Of a stretch of DNA of 64,000 bases, positions 42,146 through 54,700 are shown one piece after another. The notes below the pieces were generated by a model. It made no database searches, was not told where the DNA came from, and saw only the letters and a program-made list of their open reading frames with translations. Each line of letters starts with the position of its first letter. Within the stretch, counting starts at the first letter, position 1. The position numbers and the translations under genes were made by a program. Source of the DNA: Chlorokybus atmophyticus (taxonomy: Eukaryota; Streptophyta; Chlorokybophyceae; Chlorokybales; Chlorokybaceae); contig RHPI01000401.1 in NCBI GenBank assembly GCA_009103225.1, positions 47,386 through 111,385 of the forward strand. The letters run 5' to 3'.

Positions 42146-42970
42146 GCTTATCAACCCGTGGTGCCTGCCTCTAAACTCCTCCTGTTCCTCCTTTAATAAG
42201 TCTTCTGCTTTAACATCGGAGTCATCTTCCTCTGCTGCCTCGCTCGCTGACAATACAGCGGCTACTTTATCCATCAGCTTGAAAGTCAGCACCTTACCGT
42301 GCACGCGCATGCGCTTGATGTTCGCTTTGAGAGTGACCATCTGCATTTGGTACTGCTGTAAGAGTGGCGTGCTGCCAGAGGACTAGCCCATCAGCATACA
42401 CATGCTTACCTTGTCTTCCGCTTTGTTGCACTCCGTTGGGCAGACAGTCAGCCTGCCGCGCTGCTCGCATTTCACTCTGATCAACATGGCAATCTGCAAG
42501 CATACTGCTTAATATTGCCGCTGGAAACATTGAACTAGTTCATGGATTACCCGTTCGTGGTACTCCGCAGCTTCTCTTTTGCGATTTGTCAGCTTTCGCA
42601 AGTAGAAATAGGCTGTGCATTTACGAAATTGGTCATGCTGTTCATGTGCGTGACACTAGAGGGTGTGCATGAGGGTGTGCATGTGGTATTGACAGTGTAT
42701 GTCATGTGCAAGATACTAGAGGCTGTGCATGTGCAAGATAAAAGAACCCTAGCATGTGGCATTGACAGTGCATTGTAACCCACCTTGGTTATGCCAGTCT
42801 TGTTTGGTCCCTTCAATCATGTCGCCGTGGTCACAGCTGCTGGTGGGTTGGATGTGTTTAGATGCAGTATTGTGGTGTGCCTTTGCCCACTCTGAGGGGG
42901 AGCCCTTTAAGATATCGCCTAAGTCACTGTTGTCATTAGCTGTGCCCTTGGCAGGCATGGTGGGGTTTAA
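42137..42970 (-). CDS. Small spliced gene of unknown function
   Basis: Three exons can be read. One from ATG near 42958 (MPAKGTANDNSDLGDILKGS, DHGDMIEGTKQDWHNQ) ends at a GTGGGT donor near 42785. A second near 42410-42490 reads MLIRVKCEQRGRLTVCPTEC, with donor GTAAGC. After a 54-bp intron ending TTACAG the last exon reads QMQMVTLKANIKRMRVHGKV and LTFKLMDKVAAVLSASEAAE, with an acidic end (EEDDSDVKAEDLLKEEQEEF). The splice sites are good and the last exon has no lesions. No domain is recognised. The gene ends inside the foldback at 42063-42145. Confidence 0.45.
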
Positions 42971-44273
42971 CACCAAGGACACCCCATCGGCACCTTGCCC
43001 GCCGTACGAACATGGGCTTCATCCCGAACCTCGACCACAACGCGCACTACGCCCCTGGCAGCGCCGCTAACAATGCACCGAACGCCACATACCCTCGCCA
43101 TCAACGCCCTGTAAGGGCATAGCTTGGCGGAACCACCAATGGTGTTTTCATGCGCAGGGATTGGCATTGCCAGCACTTGTCAATGGTACGAATTGCCATC
43201 GCCACTATACAAAGATACCATTGACATAGTACCTTTTGGCAAAGGCATCTTCGTACCATTGAAACGGTTTAATGATATTAATGCAAACTCACCCCACCCT
43301 GGACGTGCAATGGCTCGACCGTACCACGTCGCAAGTTTTACATGGTGACTGACAAGGGACTGAGGGACTGACGGGTGCCTGACCCTGCCTGACCCTACCT
43401 GACGTAACGAATTGGTCCATAAAGGGACTTTTTGGGACGGCCGTTACTATCAAGCAACGTCTACCGACGGCAAGCGGTCGACCAATAAGTACAATCGACG
43501 GCAGCCTGCCTGTGACGGCAACACCGCACAATAAGGTGACGGCCGATTGTCAATCGTCCCATTTGCGCGATGGCGTTGTATCTGTATAGCAGATAAGTCA
43601 CGTTGTGGTCACATATAGTGACGGCCAACGGTCGTACCCTGACCGTCAAAAAGTATGCACGACGGCCTGCCTACTTTGGCAAGCCAGTCGCCGTTAGTCC
43701 CTATCAAGTGACCCTATCGCGTTTATTAAGTGACGGCCGATCCCCGGTCGTGCACTTAGCGCGGCGGCGACCTACTTAATGTGTGTCAAGCATGGCAAGC
43801 AAGTGACCGCCGGTCTTTAAATGTCAGCAAGTCGGGACGGTGGTATCGGCCAGCAAGACGAGACGCGGGTACAATGCAGCCGCCGTACTATGTTAATACA
43901 GTCTAACGTCGATAAGTGCATACCATCGGGAACAGGCGTTCTTATGCACTTATCAAGTTTATGTTACTATCGCTAAGTGCATAAAATATGCACATATAGC
44001 CAGCGTAAGTGCATAACTTATGCACTTATCAAGTGCAAACAGTATTTGAACTGTACGCTTCATTTCAATAGATATCAATCAATTTATACGTTTGTATATG
44101 ATGGTGTGCGAGCATTTATATGGGTGTCGCGTCACGTCATTATCATGAGCTCGCGCAATGTCTACAATAGCATCATTAGGCAGCATATTGACTTCGTTAC
44201 TAATTACACGTGTGCAAAGTTCCGCATGGAGTTGCAGTCTACATGCATGGTATACATATACTTATTTGCATAT

Positions 44274-46463
44274 TTACTCATCAATCACAATATGAGAGGT
44301 GCTGGGACGTGCGTTGCTATCTACATGCATACCACAATCAGCAGCAGCAGAGTCTACATCAACATCTACATCGATGTTTCTACAATGCATGAAGTGTGTC
44401 ATGCGTGTCTGGCGCACTTGACGACCAAAAAGCCGCAAGTGTGTCATCTTGGTGATAAGCTTGTGGATCATCAGCTGCTCCACCTCCGTAAACTCTTCAC
44501 CGTTCTCGCCGGCCATGTACTTGTCCGCATTGCCGAGGCCTTCAATGGCATCATGCATCGTCACACGCACAGGCTCCTCCTCATCGAAGTTAATGCCATC
44601 ATCTGCATAATACACTTACTAAGAGATTCAACAAGTTGCAATAAAAACAGATGCTTGCGATTTGCTTACACACCGTCTATTATGTCGACTGCAGCCTCCA
44701 CCGGTGCCCCAACCGCAGCAAGGATATCTTGGTCGCTGCGCCCAGCATGTGTAGCCAGATGATCATCCGCAACCACGAAGTCAGTTGCTGTTGGCAGATC
44801 AGATGATGGAATTGGTAAGCGAGGCAGCATAGCTTCCAATTGACCTGTGGCTTGTGCTGTAGCTTCATCTGTGCTTGTTGTCGTCGCCCCTTTAAACCAC
44901 TCAGGTGGGCAGATGCCACTTTTCCGCCAGCAATTGCTAATCGAAGTGTCCTTGATCTCGGCCCATGCTGCTTTTAACCAGATAATGGCGTCACGAACAT
45001 CAACTCTGACTTTGGAGATTTCAGTATAAGCTCTTGCTTCGTAGCAATCAAGCAAATGCATCACCAGCTTTTGCTTGTACCTGGCATGCACATAAATAGT
45101 TAGCAAAAGATGACACTAAGACTAGCACACAGACGCACGCAAACAGAACACACACATGCACGCCCCAGCACACGGACACACAAGCACACATGCCAACACA
45201 ACTGCACACGGACACACAAGCATACACAAACACACATGCAAACAGAACTGCACATGGACACACAAGCACACACATGCACGCACACTCACGCACGCATGCA
45301 CCCCACACACGCATGCAAAAGCATGCACATGCCAGCACGCACACACACAACACATACCTAGCTTTAAAGGCTGCAATAATCCCCGCATCCATTGGTTGGA
45401 TGACAGATGTTGTGTTTGCCGGAAGGAACAATGCAGTGACGTTGGACAACTCCAGCCCCTTGAAGGTGGTAATCTTCACTTCTGTTGCATGCATGCATGC
45501 ATGCATGCAAGCAAGAGTTGTCAAGCAACAAGATAACCTTGCGCTTCTGTAGCTTCATATCAAAGTTGAATTGCGTAAGCCATCGGCTGAACACCTGCAG
45601 CAGTCAAGAGGATATAAGCTCAACTAAGCTAACTCACAACACAAGTTGCACAATGCAAATGGCAGCTACCTGGCTGGTCATCCATGCTATGTCATTGTAC
45701 TCGTATTCAACATTGATTTGAATGGGAGTCCAACGACCAAAGCAACGTGGCTTCATTGCGGTGCCGATGAACAAAAGAGGCCGCTTCTCTGTGCCACTTG
45801 CGTTGCTACACAAAGCAAGTGTGCAGCGAGCCTTTTGTTTCTTGAATCCCCTAACATGAGCTCCCACCAGACCGAGAGTGCGGCTAGGGCGTGCTCTATA
45901 AAACAACCCAGTTTCATCCATGTTGAATACATCATTGGGAGAGTATTCGGCAAGCAAGATGGGTAACTCACAGCGAGATACTTCTATCCCTTCGATGTCT
46001 GCATATGCTGCTTCACCATGCAGTGCAAACGAGCGAATGCCGCGACGCTGCTTGAAGTTGCACAACTACCCTGCAGACACCTTAAACAACTCTGGCAACT
46101 TCATGAGTTTGTGAAACTTCAAGGCCTGTGCCTTCAACAGTACATTTGTCAAGGGGCTGTTTGCAGCAGTAACATCACTAAACCACTCATAGAGTGCTGC
46201 TTCTAACAGAGGGAACTGTGCAGGCCGGAGTCTTGTAACATCTGCTACAAGAAGGCCTCCGTCTACTACAGCTTGTTCAAATCAGCGTTTTTCAACAGCC
46301 GAGATAAAGCGGATTGCGTGATGTCAATACCCAACTCCTGTTTGATTAATTGAATCTTCTCTGCCTGCTTTGCAACTGCATGCTCCTTGCACAGGTCCAC
46401 AATGCCCTTCTTGTCGGCTAAACTAAATGTTTTGTGCTTAAGCTTTTTCTCTATTGCGGCCAT
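44274..46463 (-). pseudogene. Tigger/pogo-like transposase (HTH plus DDE), broken
   Basis: From ATG 46463: MAAIEKKLKHKTFSLADKKG, a pipsqueak-type HTH (LSRLLKNADLNK). After a frameshift comes a CENPB-type HTH (FPLLEAALYEWFSDVTAANS, KFHKLMKLPELFKVSAG), where the conserved Trp is TAG near 46070, then FKQRRGIRSFALHGEA. The DDE domain gives FNMDETGLFYRARPSRTLG, then after an intron (about 45654-45590) VILLLDN, then frame-shifted LFLPANTTSVIQPMDAGIIA. The frame slips exactly in a TGCA tandem run (45486-45508). More exons follow an intron full of CA repeats (YKQKLVMHLLDCYEARAYTE; FDEEEPVRVTMHDAIEGLG). It would cut and paste the element at TA; now inactive. Confidence 0.85.
45120..45357. repeat. CA/CACA-rich minisatellite in a transposase intron
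   Basis: Irregular acacacatgcacgc / cacacaagcacaca units. They give His/Thr-rich (plus) or Cys/Val-rich (minus) frames that are not genes. It lies in the intron of the Tigger-like transposase. Confidence 0.8.
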
Positions 46464-48018
46464 CTACAAATGCACAACAATCAGCAACAATATCATACAA
46501 CAGCACTGTGAGTGTAGCACAGTTTGATAGTATCGCCCTGTGAAGACACTGTGCAGGAAATCAGTGACGCCATGTTGTGACTGTCTTACCTTATTGTCGC
46601 CACTCCTGCGCCACAAAGCACACAACCAGACCCCCCATCACCGTCACCGCCGCCGCCGCCGCCGCCGCCCCCAGCTACAACGGCGTCCAGGTCGCTGCGC
46701 CGGCGGCAGACAAGCCCTAATTCGCCTGCGAAACCCTAATTGACCTCGATAAGTGCATAAGCACACTAGAATATGGGTCTCATATAAAATGCACTTATCG
46801 ATGAGTGCATATGCGCTTAGCGAACATGCATTACCCCTAAGGACGTCGGTGACAGCGAAAAATATGCACATAACGCGGATATGCACTTATCAAATATGCA
46901 TTTATCGAGGTTAGACGATAGTACCAACAATACCATTGTCGCAATGGCACCATCGTACCATACTGATGGTACGATAGTGCCATTGCGACAATAGTACTTT
47001 CGTACCATTATAATAATACGATAGTGCCGTTGCGAGTCACGTTTCGACAACGTGTTTGAATAACTTGGGCTGCCCAAGTTATTCAAACGCTCAACGGCTT
47101 CAAGTTGAACAGAGCGTTAGCGGCAGCGGCGGCAACGGCAACGGCTAACAGTAGGTGAGCTTGGTTGCTGTCTGACGTTGTACTACGCGCAACACCGCAT
47201 GCCATCTAACCACGCTCCTTGCCTTGGAGCGGCCAGGCCAGGCCAGGCTAGGTCAGACCAGACCAGGCGGCGGCAGCGGGGCGGAGAAGGAACGGCGGCG
47301 GTGGAGCTGGAGCGGGCGGTGCAGGAGCCGCAGCTCAGTACAAGGGTAGTACTAGCAGTAGTACCTAGGGTAGTAGTAGCAGTAGTGGTAGTGGTAGCAG
47401 TAGTGGTAGTCTAGTCGTGGTAGCAGTAGTGGTAGTCCAGTCGTACTAGCAGTAGCTCAGAATATTACATTTTAGTTTTTTTTTAATTATTGATTTTTTT
47501 GTTTTTTATTATTTGTCACGCATTCTTGCACAGCTAATGACGACAATCACGTGTGACACCTAATTATAAATGAGCGATACCAGCAGGTACTTTTGAAGGT
47601 ACACATCATTAACGGTAGGTACCTGACAACCTTAAGGTACCTGACAATTTTGCTCAGTTAGCGTACAGTCGCTGGTACCTAACTGATAGATACCTATTGA
47701 TTACCTGTTAGTTAGGTCAAGTCCCCTTTGCTTAACTGTTGAGTACCTGACAGGTACCTATTCATTAGGGTCAATCCCTTTATGCAGACGGCCGCCAACC
47801 AATGGTGACGGCCGTTATGCTCAGGTCCCTGTATCGAGATCGCCGATAGACTGAAGGTCGACAGTCTCACGAATATCCTCGGGTGCACGGCCGTTGTTAA
47901 TATTCAGTCGGCCGGTAGGGGAAATAAATGCAACGCATAGTAATGGTACGACGGAGTCGTCACGCCAGTAAATGGCGGCCAAGTTTCTCGCCTCTGGCAT
48001 GCAAGGGTAGCGGCGGCG

Positions 48019-50150
48019 GTGCGTGTTGCTGGATTTGATGATGCAGGTTACATTGGTAGCACCTGTGTCGACGTCAGTAGTGAGCTATGGGAGCCCTTTG
48101 TCTATATTGCCACACGCAGCTCGGACTTCATGCACATTGTTAGCAGCAGGGCGTGCAAGCAAATTAAGCTGTATGTCGGCCAGCGTCCATTACATTACGA
48201 TGCGGATCATGTTGAACTGGGGAGTTTGATCCAGGATGCGCACATGCTTGATGCTAAAGGACCCCTCCAGGAGACACACGCACAGGAGCAAAAGGAGGAG
48301 GAGGAAGTGAACGAGGGCTTTCGATGTGTGCGTGTGCCTCGGAAACCACGCCAACATGAAAGTGCAGGCGTCCGTTCCTTTGCACGCGTTTGAAACCAGG
48401 TGGTATGGCTCGGAGCATGCTCTTGCGGTGGCATTTGTACAGTGCAACGACGGCCAAGGCCTGTCGGACTCCGACATGGGGTGAATCATCAAGTGCATCC
48501 GAAATGCACATTTTCTTACCGAAGAGCTCCAGTGGGAGACCGGTGTGCATGTGGCCAGCTACTTCCGGACCACAATTGCTAGCTCTCAGTCGGAGGTGTG
48601 TTCACGGTGTGCGGTGCATGTGCTTCAACCATCAAAGCCATGTCACATATGCACATGCGAGTGTGCTGCCATATCAAAACTACGTGACGGCTGACCTGCG
48701 CAAGCCTGGGAACCCTGAGGATCATGACATCAGCGCCACATATATGCCGGTCAAGGTCTGTGAAATGCAATAGAAATGCAAACTTATGCAGTATTTAATC
48801 TGAGGCCAAAATGGCTATTAATGCTCTTGGTTGTAGCTGGTATGGCTCGCGTGGTTGTATGGCAATCCGCATGCAGCTGATGGCTTAAACTTTCAGTACA
48901 GTGGTGACGAGCACAGCTTTGGCCATCCTTCCACGGGCGATTAATGGAAGGATGTTGAGGTGGATTGGAGGAGAGAGGTGGAGGAAGCGTCCTACTTGGC
49001 GTCTGCCATTTTGTACAATGACAAGACCACGCTGGACAGCGTGGGCAAGCGCTCTGGCTACCATCTGATGGCATCGCTTGCCAACTACAGTTGGGACATG
49101 TATAATAGCAACATGGGGGTTGTTATGATAGCGCTTCTGCCAGTGGTTCACGCAGTGGCCGGGCATTCCACCTGGGCGCAGGGCAAGGAATCGTTCCTAA
49201 TTCAAAAATGTGAGATTCTTCATGACGCTTTGAATGTAGTGTTAGGGGATGTGAAGTGGGCGCGCTGGGAAGGTCTGCAGCTCATCGACCCGAATGGCAT
49301 CGAACGTCGTGTGTTTCCCGCTCTTACAAACTACATCAGCGACTTGCAGGTATTGGGCATGCATGGTTGTAATCGGATGCAGCCCGACGGCAAACAGTGC
49401 ATGGAGGATGTTGTCGGTGGAGCATATGAGTCTGTCGTATTGCAAGAGACTGCCACACTCACATGCACTGTGTCGGGCAACCAAATATGACATCCTTGTG
49501 ATGTTTGTCTCGTCATCAATCAGATCTGTTGAAGATGAATGAAGACGCGGAATTGAGAACCGAGGCTTTCGACACACCCGCAATACGACAGCTGCGGGTG
49601 GACCTGCATAGCGGTGTTTGGAATGCACGCCAGACAGCTAAGGCTTGCAAAGAGCAGCACTCCATGCATGTCGAGGAGGTAATGGTCAAATTACCTGCAT
49701 TCGTGAAGATGAATGGTTTTTCGTGTAAGTAGGCAATGTGGTTTGGCAATAGAATGCATTGTGAGGTTGGCGACAGTCGCGGATGCCGGGAGCTGACTGC
49801 TATTCTCGCCTTGCCCATGACGCAATGCATGTGCTGGAAGGCATCATTGACCATATACTTGTTGCTGTGTACGACGCTACGAAGAAACGCATGCGTCCAT
49901 CCACGAGACAAATTCATGCAGGCCAGACACATTCTTGGTGTTGCTTTTGTGTAAACACAAAAGCAAGCAACACGTGCTCACAAGCAAATGTGCACAGGCT
50001 GAATGCATGCAAGGCGACTCTACGGGTTTTGCACTTTGAGGCACCCACAAGCACAGTAGATTTTTTCCTGTCGAACCACTCCCTTAAAATCGTGGAGAAA
50101 GTGGCGCAACTGCTGCCGGTCCTTGCAGACGGTTTGCTGCTTGACACACA
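48019..50150 (+). pseudogene. CACTA/Plavaka-type transposase remnant
   Basis: The clearest part, 48960-49490, reads ASAILYNDKTTLDSVGKRSG, YHLMASLANYSWDMYNSNMG, VVMIALLPVV, HDALNVVLGDVKWARWEGLQ and ALTNYISDLQVLGMHG. This matches, from memory, the SDKT...YPLYLTLGNI...ILIGYLP...HPIFAAYVGDYPEQ segment of Plavaka transposases (CACTA-related). Further on, GADCYSRLAHDAMHVLEGII matches the D...MH part of the DDE-like core. Upstream frames (48019-48393, ELWEPFVYIATRSSDFMHIV) are probably its N-terminal part. Stops (49488, 49736) and shifts break it. It is followed at once by the palindrome field at 50149. Confidence 0.6.
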
Positions 50151-51180
50151 CGGATTGACGTTCGGGGACCATGTATGGTCCTTCCACGGACCCCGCGGGC
50201 CATACATGGTCCGTGCCCCGAGGACCACGAGTGCCTGGTCCCCGGGGGACGGACCGTCCATGGTCCTTTCGGGGCCCCGATACCTGGCGCGCAGTCGCGC
50301 ACCATACATGGTCCGCGGCCGGACCAGGTGATATACCGGTCCGATATGCCGTGAAAGTCCGGAACATGAATGGTTCGCAGCCGGACCAGGCATTTTCCCG
50401 GTCCGACTGTCAGTGGGTCTACGGACCATGCATGGTCCGGACTACATCAATGCTTGACCATATATGTTCCGGTAGATAACATCAAAGTGGCTGGTCCGGA
50501 CCGGAATCATTGGGCGGACCATTGCTGGTGCACGCTGAGCTTATCGGTCACTTTTGACAAGCAGCACGCACCGTGCATGGTCTGCGGCTCATGAAAGCTC
50601 ATACAGGTCCACATTTTCGTAAGATGGCGGACCATTCATGGTCTTTAACCCAACCAGGCTCTTCCTAATCCGATTATCCGCGGGTAGGGACCATGCATGG
50701 TCGGTACCACATGGTTGCTGAACCATGCATGGTTCGAGGTTGGTCCTCACGTAAATGATTCCGGTTCGGCATATTATGTAATTACATGGAGTGAAGACTG
50801 GGCAGTCGCACCATGCATGGGCCACTACTGGCCACTACCGGCGCGACGGATGAAAAAAGAATGATCTGCAAATTATGGCAGTGGAGGATGTGCTCATTGA
50901 CCCCGTTAGTGCATGCATTCGGACAAGTGAATGCATTGACAGGGTCAACCAGCACATCCCTCCCATTGCCATAAGATAGTATTTTGGGTATGTTCTCGAA
51001 TATGATACACGTCATAGCTGAGATTGCACGGACGCTGGGATACAACGTAGCCGAGCCTCATCTGATCGTCGATTCAAGCGTATCGAACGGTCGGCATATT
51101 CAAATTACATGGAGTGAAGACTTGACAGTCGCACCGTGCATGGTGCGACTGTCGAGTCACGTGCATGGGCCAACAATAGG
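50149..51180. repeat. Field of GGACCATGCATGGTCC-type palindromes
   Basis: Starts cacacggattgacgttcggg, the same end as at 20816. It continues with more than a dozen variants of the palindrome (50166, 50197, 50257, 50305, 50420, 50570, 50640, 50690, 50720, 50808 and others) and the pair gacagtcgcaccgtgcatgg / tggtgcgactgtcgag at 51122-51155. Layout and end sequence match the CACTA-like element at 13946-16291. Next to a CACTA/Plavaka transposase remnant, this is most simply its subterminal array, or a derivative inserted into it. Confidence 0.65.
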
Positions 51181-51297
51181 GTTCCTACCTACATGGTCTG
51201 CGTAATAGGGTTGCGCTCAGAGAGGGAGCGGCGGCGCTCTGGTTGGTGGCGGCGGCCTCGTTGGCGGTGTCTTTGCTGGCAGAATCTAGCTGTACCA

Positions 51298-51417
51298 ATG
51301 GCCAGTAAAAGGGCTGTCCGCTTCGCCAAGGACATTAGTACTAAGCTGGGAATCAACTTGCAACCAGCCAGTAAGAGGAACACCTTTCGTAGGAACAACC
51401 GCCTTCGCAGCCAATAG
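51298..51417 (+). CDS. Tiny basic ORF (39 codons), doubtful
   Basis: MASKRAVRFAKDISTKLGIN then a very basic end (RRNNRLRSQ). It lies between the palindrome field and the large motif-rich region. No match is recognised; listed only because it is the single intact frame here. Confidence 0.15.
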   Translation: MASKRAVRFAKDISTKLGINLQPASKRNTFRRNNRLRSQ

Positions 51418-51788
51418 AGTTCCCTACCCTTACCGGAGCAGGCTGATGTCGTCCAGCACCATGTGGTTGATGACCAGCCCATTGAGGCTGTCAACCCTCA
51501 GCCCGCCCATGAAGATCCGGCCATGCTCGGGCAGCATAGCGACATCAGCCAGCAGCATGAGCAGTAAGTTGACCACGCTGTTGTACCTGGCGTACTGCTC
51601 TTCATTGAGTATACATGACAGTATGCATGCCACTAACAATAGGAATGATGTACATAAACAGCCTTCACCATGCTAAGAGACTGTCGATCACCTTAGTGCA
51701 CTTGCTGCCTTGCTGTGATCTCCACTGTCAGCCGATGGTGCCATTGCACGTGGTGTGTCACTGACTGCAAGATTGCTTCAGGCATCCC

Positions 51789-54700
51789 TTGCTTGGACAG
51801 CCGACTGTTAATTTGGCCGGCACCAGCACTGAAGCGGCAGCTACACTTCACGAAAGGGAACAGTCAGGTGGACAGCCGACTTTCGATGTTGCCAGCACCA
51901 GCAGTGCCGCGACAGCTCCACTTCAACATCAGGCTGATCCACAGCCGACTGTCAACATGCCCAGCTCCAGCAGCGCCGCAACTGCTCCACTTCAGCATCA
52001 GTCGGATTGACAGCCGACTGTTGACATGCAAATTGAAGACATGTTTGAGCCTCTTGGTAGCAATGATGATGATCCAAAACAGCAAGAAGTGTCCTACACA
52101 ATTTGCTCTTGCCTAAGGTGCCTTGGCAAGGTGAGCAATGAACTTGTTGCGCGCACAGTTGTCGTACTGTAGCTGCCCATGTCTGGGAATGCTGCATGCC
52201 TGCGACTGTCCGTAGCGCCACCATGCGCGTCCGTAGCCCACCATGCGCGCACTTTCAGCATTGCCATCCATGCTACCTACACTGACAGTCGTATGTTGCG
52301 ATTGGGCAGTGGGTTGAGTTGGAGACTTCATTGGCTCACATGCGACTGGACGAGGCAGCGCAAGAAAGTATGCACCCACCGCCAATGCCTTCAGCGCAAT
52401 GTGATGCACCTCAACCCGGCATTTCTCGTCAACAACAGTCCTCGAAAACACCCACGCAAAAAATGCTGGACAAGTTCATGTCGTTGCTGACAGACTTGGA
52501 GGACTCTCATGCACAGCAATCACTGATCAACAACGTGCTGAAGACTGTTTTTGGTGCCGAAGACTCCATTGCACAGCTGACCAAGGATCCCGCCTACAAC
52601 CACAGTCAGCTCCGTAACGATCTCCATGCCTTGCTCGGCCAGCGCAACCCCTCCGAGCCGGCTGACATCACGGCCGTCGATGCATTGCTGACTTCCATCG
52701 GAATGCCAGAGTCACAGAGATATACAGCATGCACACGATGCAATTATCTCTTTCCAGATGCCTATCCATCAGGCTACGGTGACTGCGAGGACAGCTGCCA
52801 AGACGACAGTCGCCACAAGATTCTGAAACGCTTGTGGGAACAGCCGTGCGGAGGCGAATGCGGGCGCACGCGCAAGGAGTGTATAGATTTTTTGTACACG
52901 CCCATTGGTCCAAGACTCGGTCCGTGGCTGCAAGTTCCTTCGATCGCATATGACAACCTTGCTGCTTGGCGAGACAAAGACACCTGGTTCAACGTGCCAG
53001 CAAACCATCCCCCAGCTCCTCAATGGGAAGCTTGGCATGGCAGCAAGTGGAGAGATCTGACTGCTTTTTGGGACTGCACGAAGACCATCCCTCTGCCAAA
53101 CAAATGCGACTGTGGACGCTACAATTATGACATTGACATGTCGCAGCACAGGGATGGTTATCAGAAATGGCATTGCGAGTGCTCCTATGAGAATGAAGAG
53201 GCTGCGCAGCAGTGTACTGGAGACCCACGCAACATTGGGCTCATGCTGCACAGTGATGGTTTCAGCTGCGCATCCACTACAAAGCGGAGCACCCTTGTCA
53301 TCAACGTCGTTGTGCTCAATGGAGGCAAGCGCGTCAGCTCACAGGCGTCTTCCATCATGCCAGTAGTATTTGTCCCAGTTGACGAGCTACTCGACGCGGA
53401 CAAGGACTGTCTGAACCCGTTCATGAAGCCCATGGTGGATGAGTTGGAGGATTTGTACGCCATGGGCTTCCCCACGCACTACGGATTGGACTCCAGCCAG
53501 GTGGACATCAAGCTCCCTCATCGATTGGCTGGTACGCTCGCATGCATCTGTTTAGCAGTGCCACGCGCACGCAGCTGTTCTTGCGACTGTCATATGTATG
53601 GAATGCATTGCTGTTCTTGTTTAAGCTCAGGACTGTCTTTGCGCTGTCAACTGCGACTGTCAATCTTATGCGCTCCACTGCTATGCTTGTATGAGTTCGC
53701 TTGAGCAAGGCTGTTCATGCGACTGTCCATTCCAGGTTCCATGTCCGACAGTCCAAATCGACAGTCGCGGCTGTGTCCCGTGCATAGTCGCGTACGCGCG
53801 CTGCTGCGCACGAAGCAATGAGTCCTGATGCCTCCAATGGTTTGCAGGTGATAAGATTTTCCTGAGAGCCATGGTCATGAACATTGCCGGTGACAATCCA
53901 GCCCAAAGCGAGATGGGGCAATTCAAGAATGGCGGCTTATGCGGTTGCAGGGCTTGTTGCCTGCTGGCAACTCATATCCGGCACTCTACTGTCACCAAAA
54001 AAGTCACTCAAGATCCCAGCACTGGCAACGATGTTGTTGAAGAAACTCGGAGCAACAGGACCGACTTCCACTATGCTAGCAGCCGCTACCACAGTCGCCA
54101 TCCATTTGCCAAAAGAACTGCGAGGCAACATACCAGCTGGCCGATGAAGTTGAAAGCATTGAAGACCCCAATCGCAAGAAAGAAAAGGCCAAGAAGTATG
54201 GCGTCAACGGGCTGTCGCTTTTGTGGAGGCTTTGGCGGATGTACAAGTTTGACCCATGTCAGGACATGGTCTTTGATACCATGCACACGCTAGCCGAAGG
54301 ACTGGCCAAGAGCTTGACAGCCTGCACTCTGATGGATGGTGGGGACGAGCAGGTCAGCAAGGCTGACATCGACAGTCGGCTGTCCGTGATGAGAAATGCA
54401 AGACCAAGAGAGGTGAAGAATGGTAATCGCTGGCCACACGGCCTCAGCAGTCGCCTTGGATGGTGGAAGGCGCAGGAGCACCAGTTCTTCGTGCAATTCG
54501 GTGTGCCCTATGTTTTTCACAAGCTGCTCAGCGAAGAAAGGAGAGATCTCGTCATGTGTCTCCACATGATCTTCCGCTTATTCTTTGACATCTCACGGCG
54601 CTTTGGTTGGGATTTAGACCGCCTGGAGCTCGCGGATGCATTGCTCAGGTACTGGAAGGTCAACAGCGAGATCTGCTTTGGCACCAATAAAATGATTTTG

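Larger units (their letters stand above)
43899..46918 (-). mobile_element. Tigger/pogo-like DNA transposon with subterminal binding-site arrays
   Basis: 3,020 bp flanked by TA (43897-43898, 46919-46920). The terminal repeats cagtctaacgtcgataagtg and the inverse of the right end agree at 20 of 24 positions; the last two bases at the right are changed. Many direct and inverted copies of ataagtgcata lie near both ends (43910-44040 and 46745-46905), as expected of transposase sites. It encodes one transposase on the minus strand. It lies in copy 2 of the inverted-repeat element. Confidence 0.9.
43327..47935. mobile_element. Inverted-repeat DNA element, copy 2, split by a Tigger-like transposon
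   Basis: The left end cgtcgcaagttttacatggt and the right end near aaatgcaacg match copy 1 (10221-12170) throughout (gactgagggactgacgggtg at 43358; cttgggctgcccaagttatt near 47068; acgtgtgacacc near 47550). The Tigger-like insertion 43899-46918 accounts for the extra length. The copia solo LTR of copy 1 is absent. No ORF. A GTAG-rich minisatellite occurs at about 47340-47440. Confidence 0.75.

Noticed and set aside
45110-45552. His/Thr-rich plus-strand and Cys/Val-rich minus-strand ORFs
   Set aside because: Translation of CA/CACA simple repeat inside a transposase intron.
50149-51180. Regularly recurring palindromes that could suggest a CRISPR-like array
   Set aside because: Spacing and repeat sequence vary, the genome is eukaryotic with introns, and the end sequence matches a CACTA-like element.
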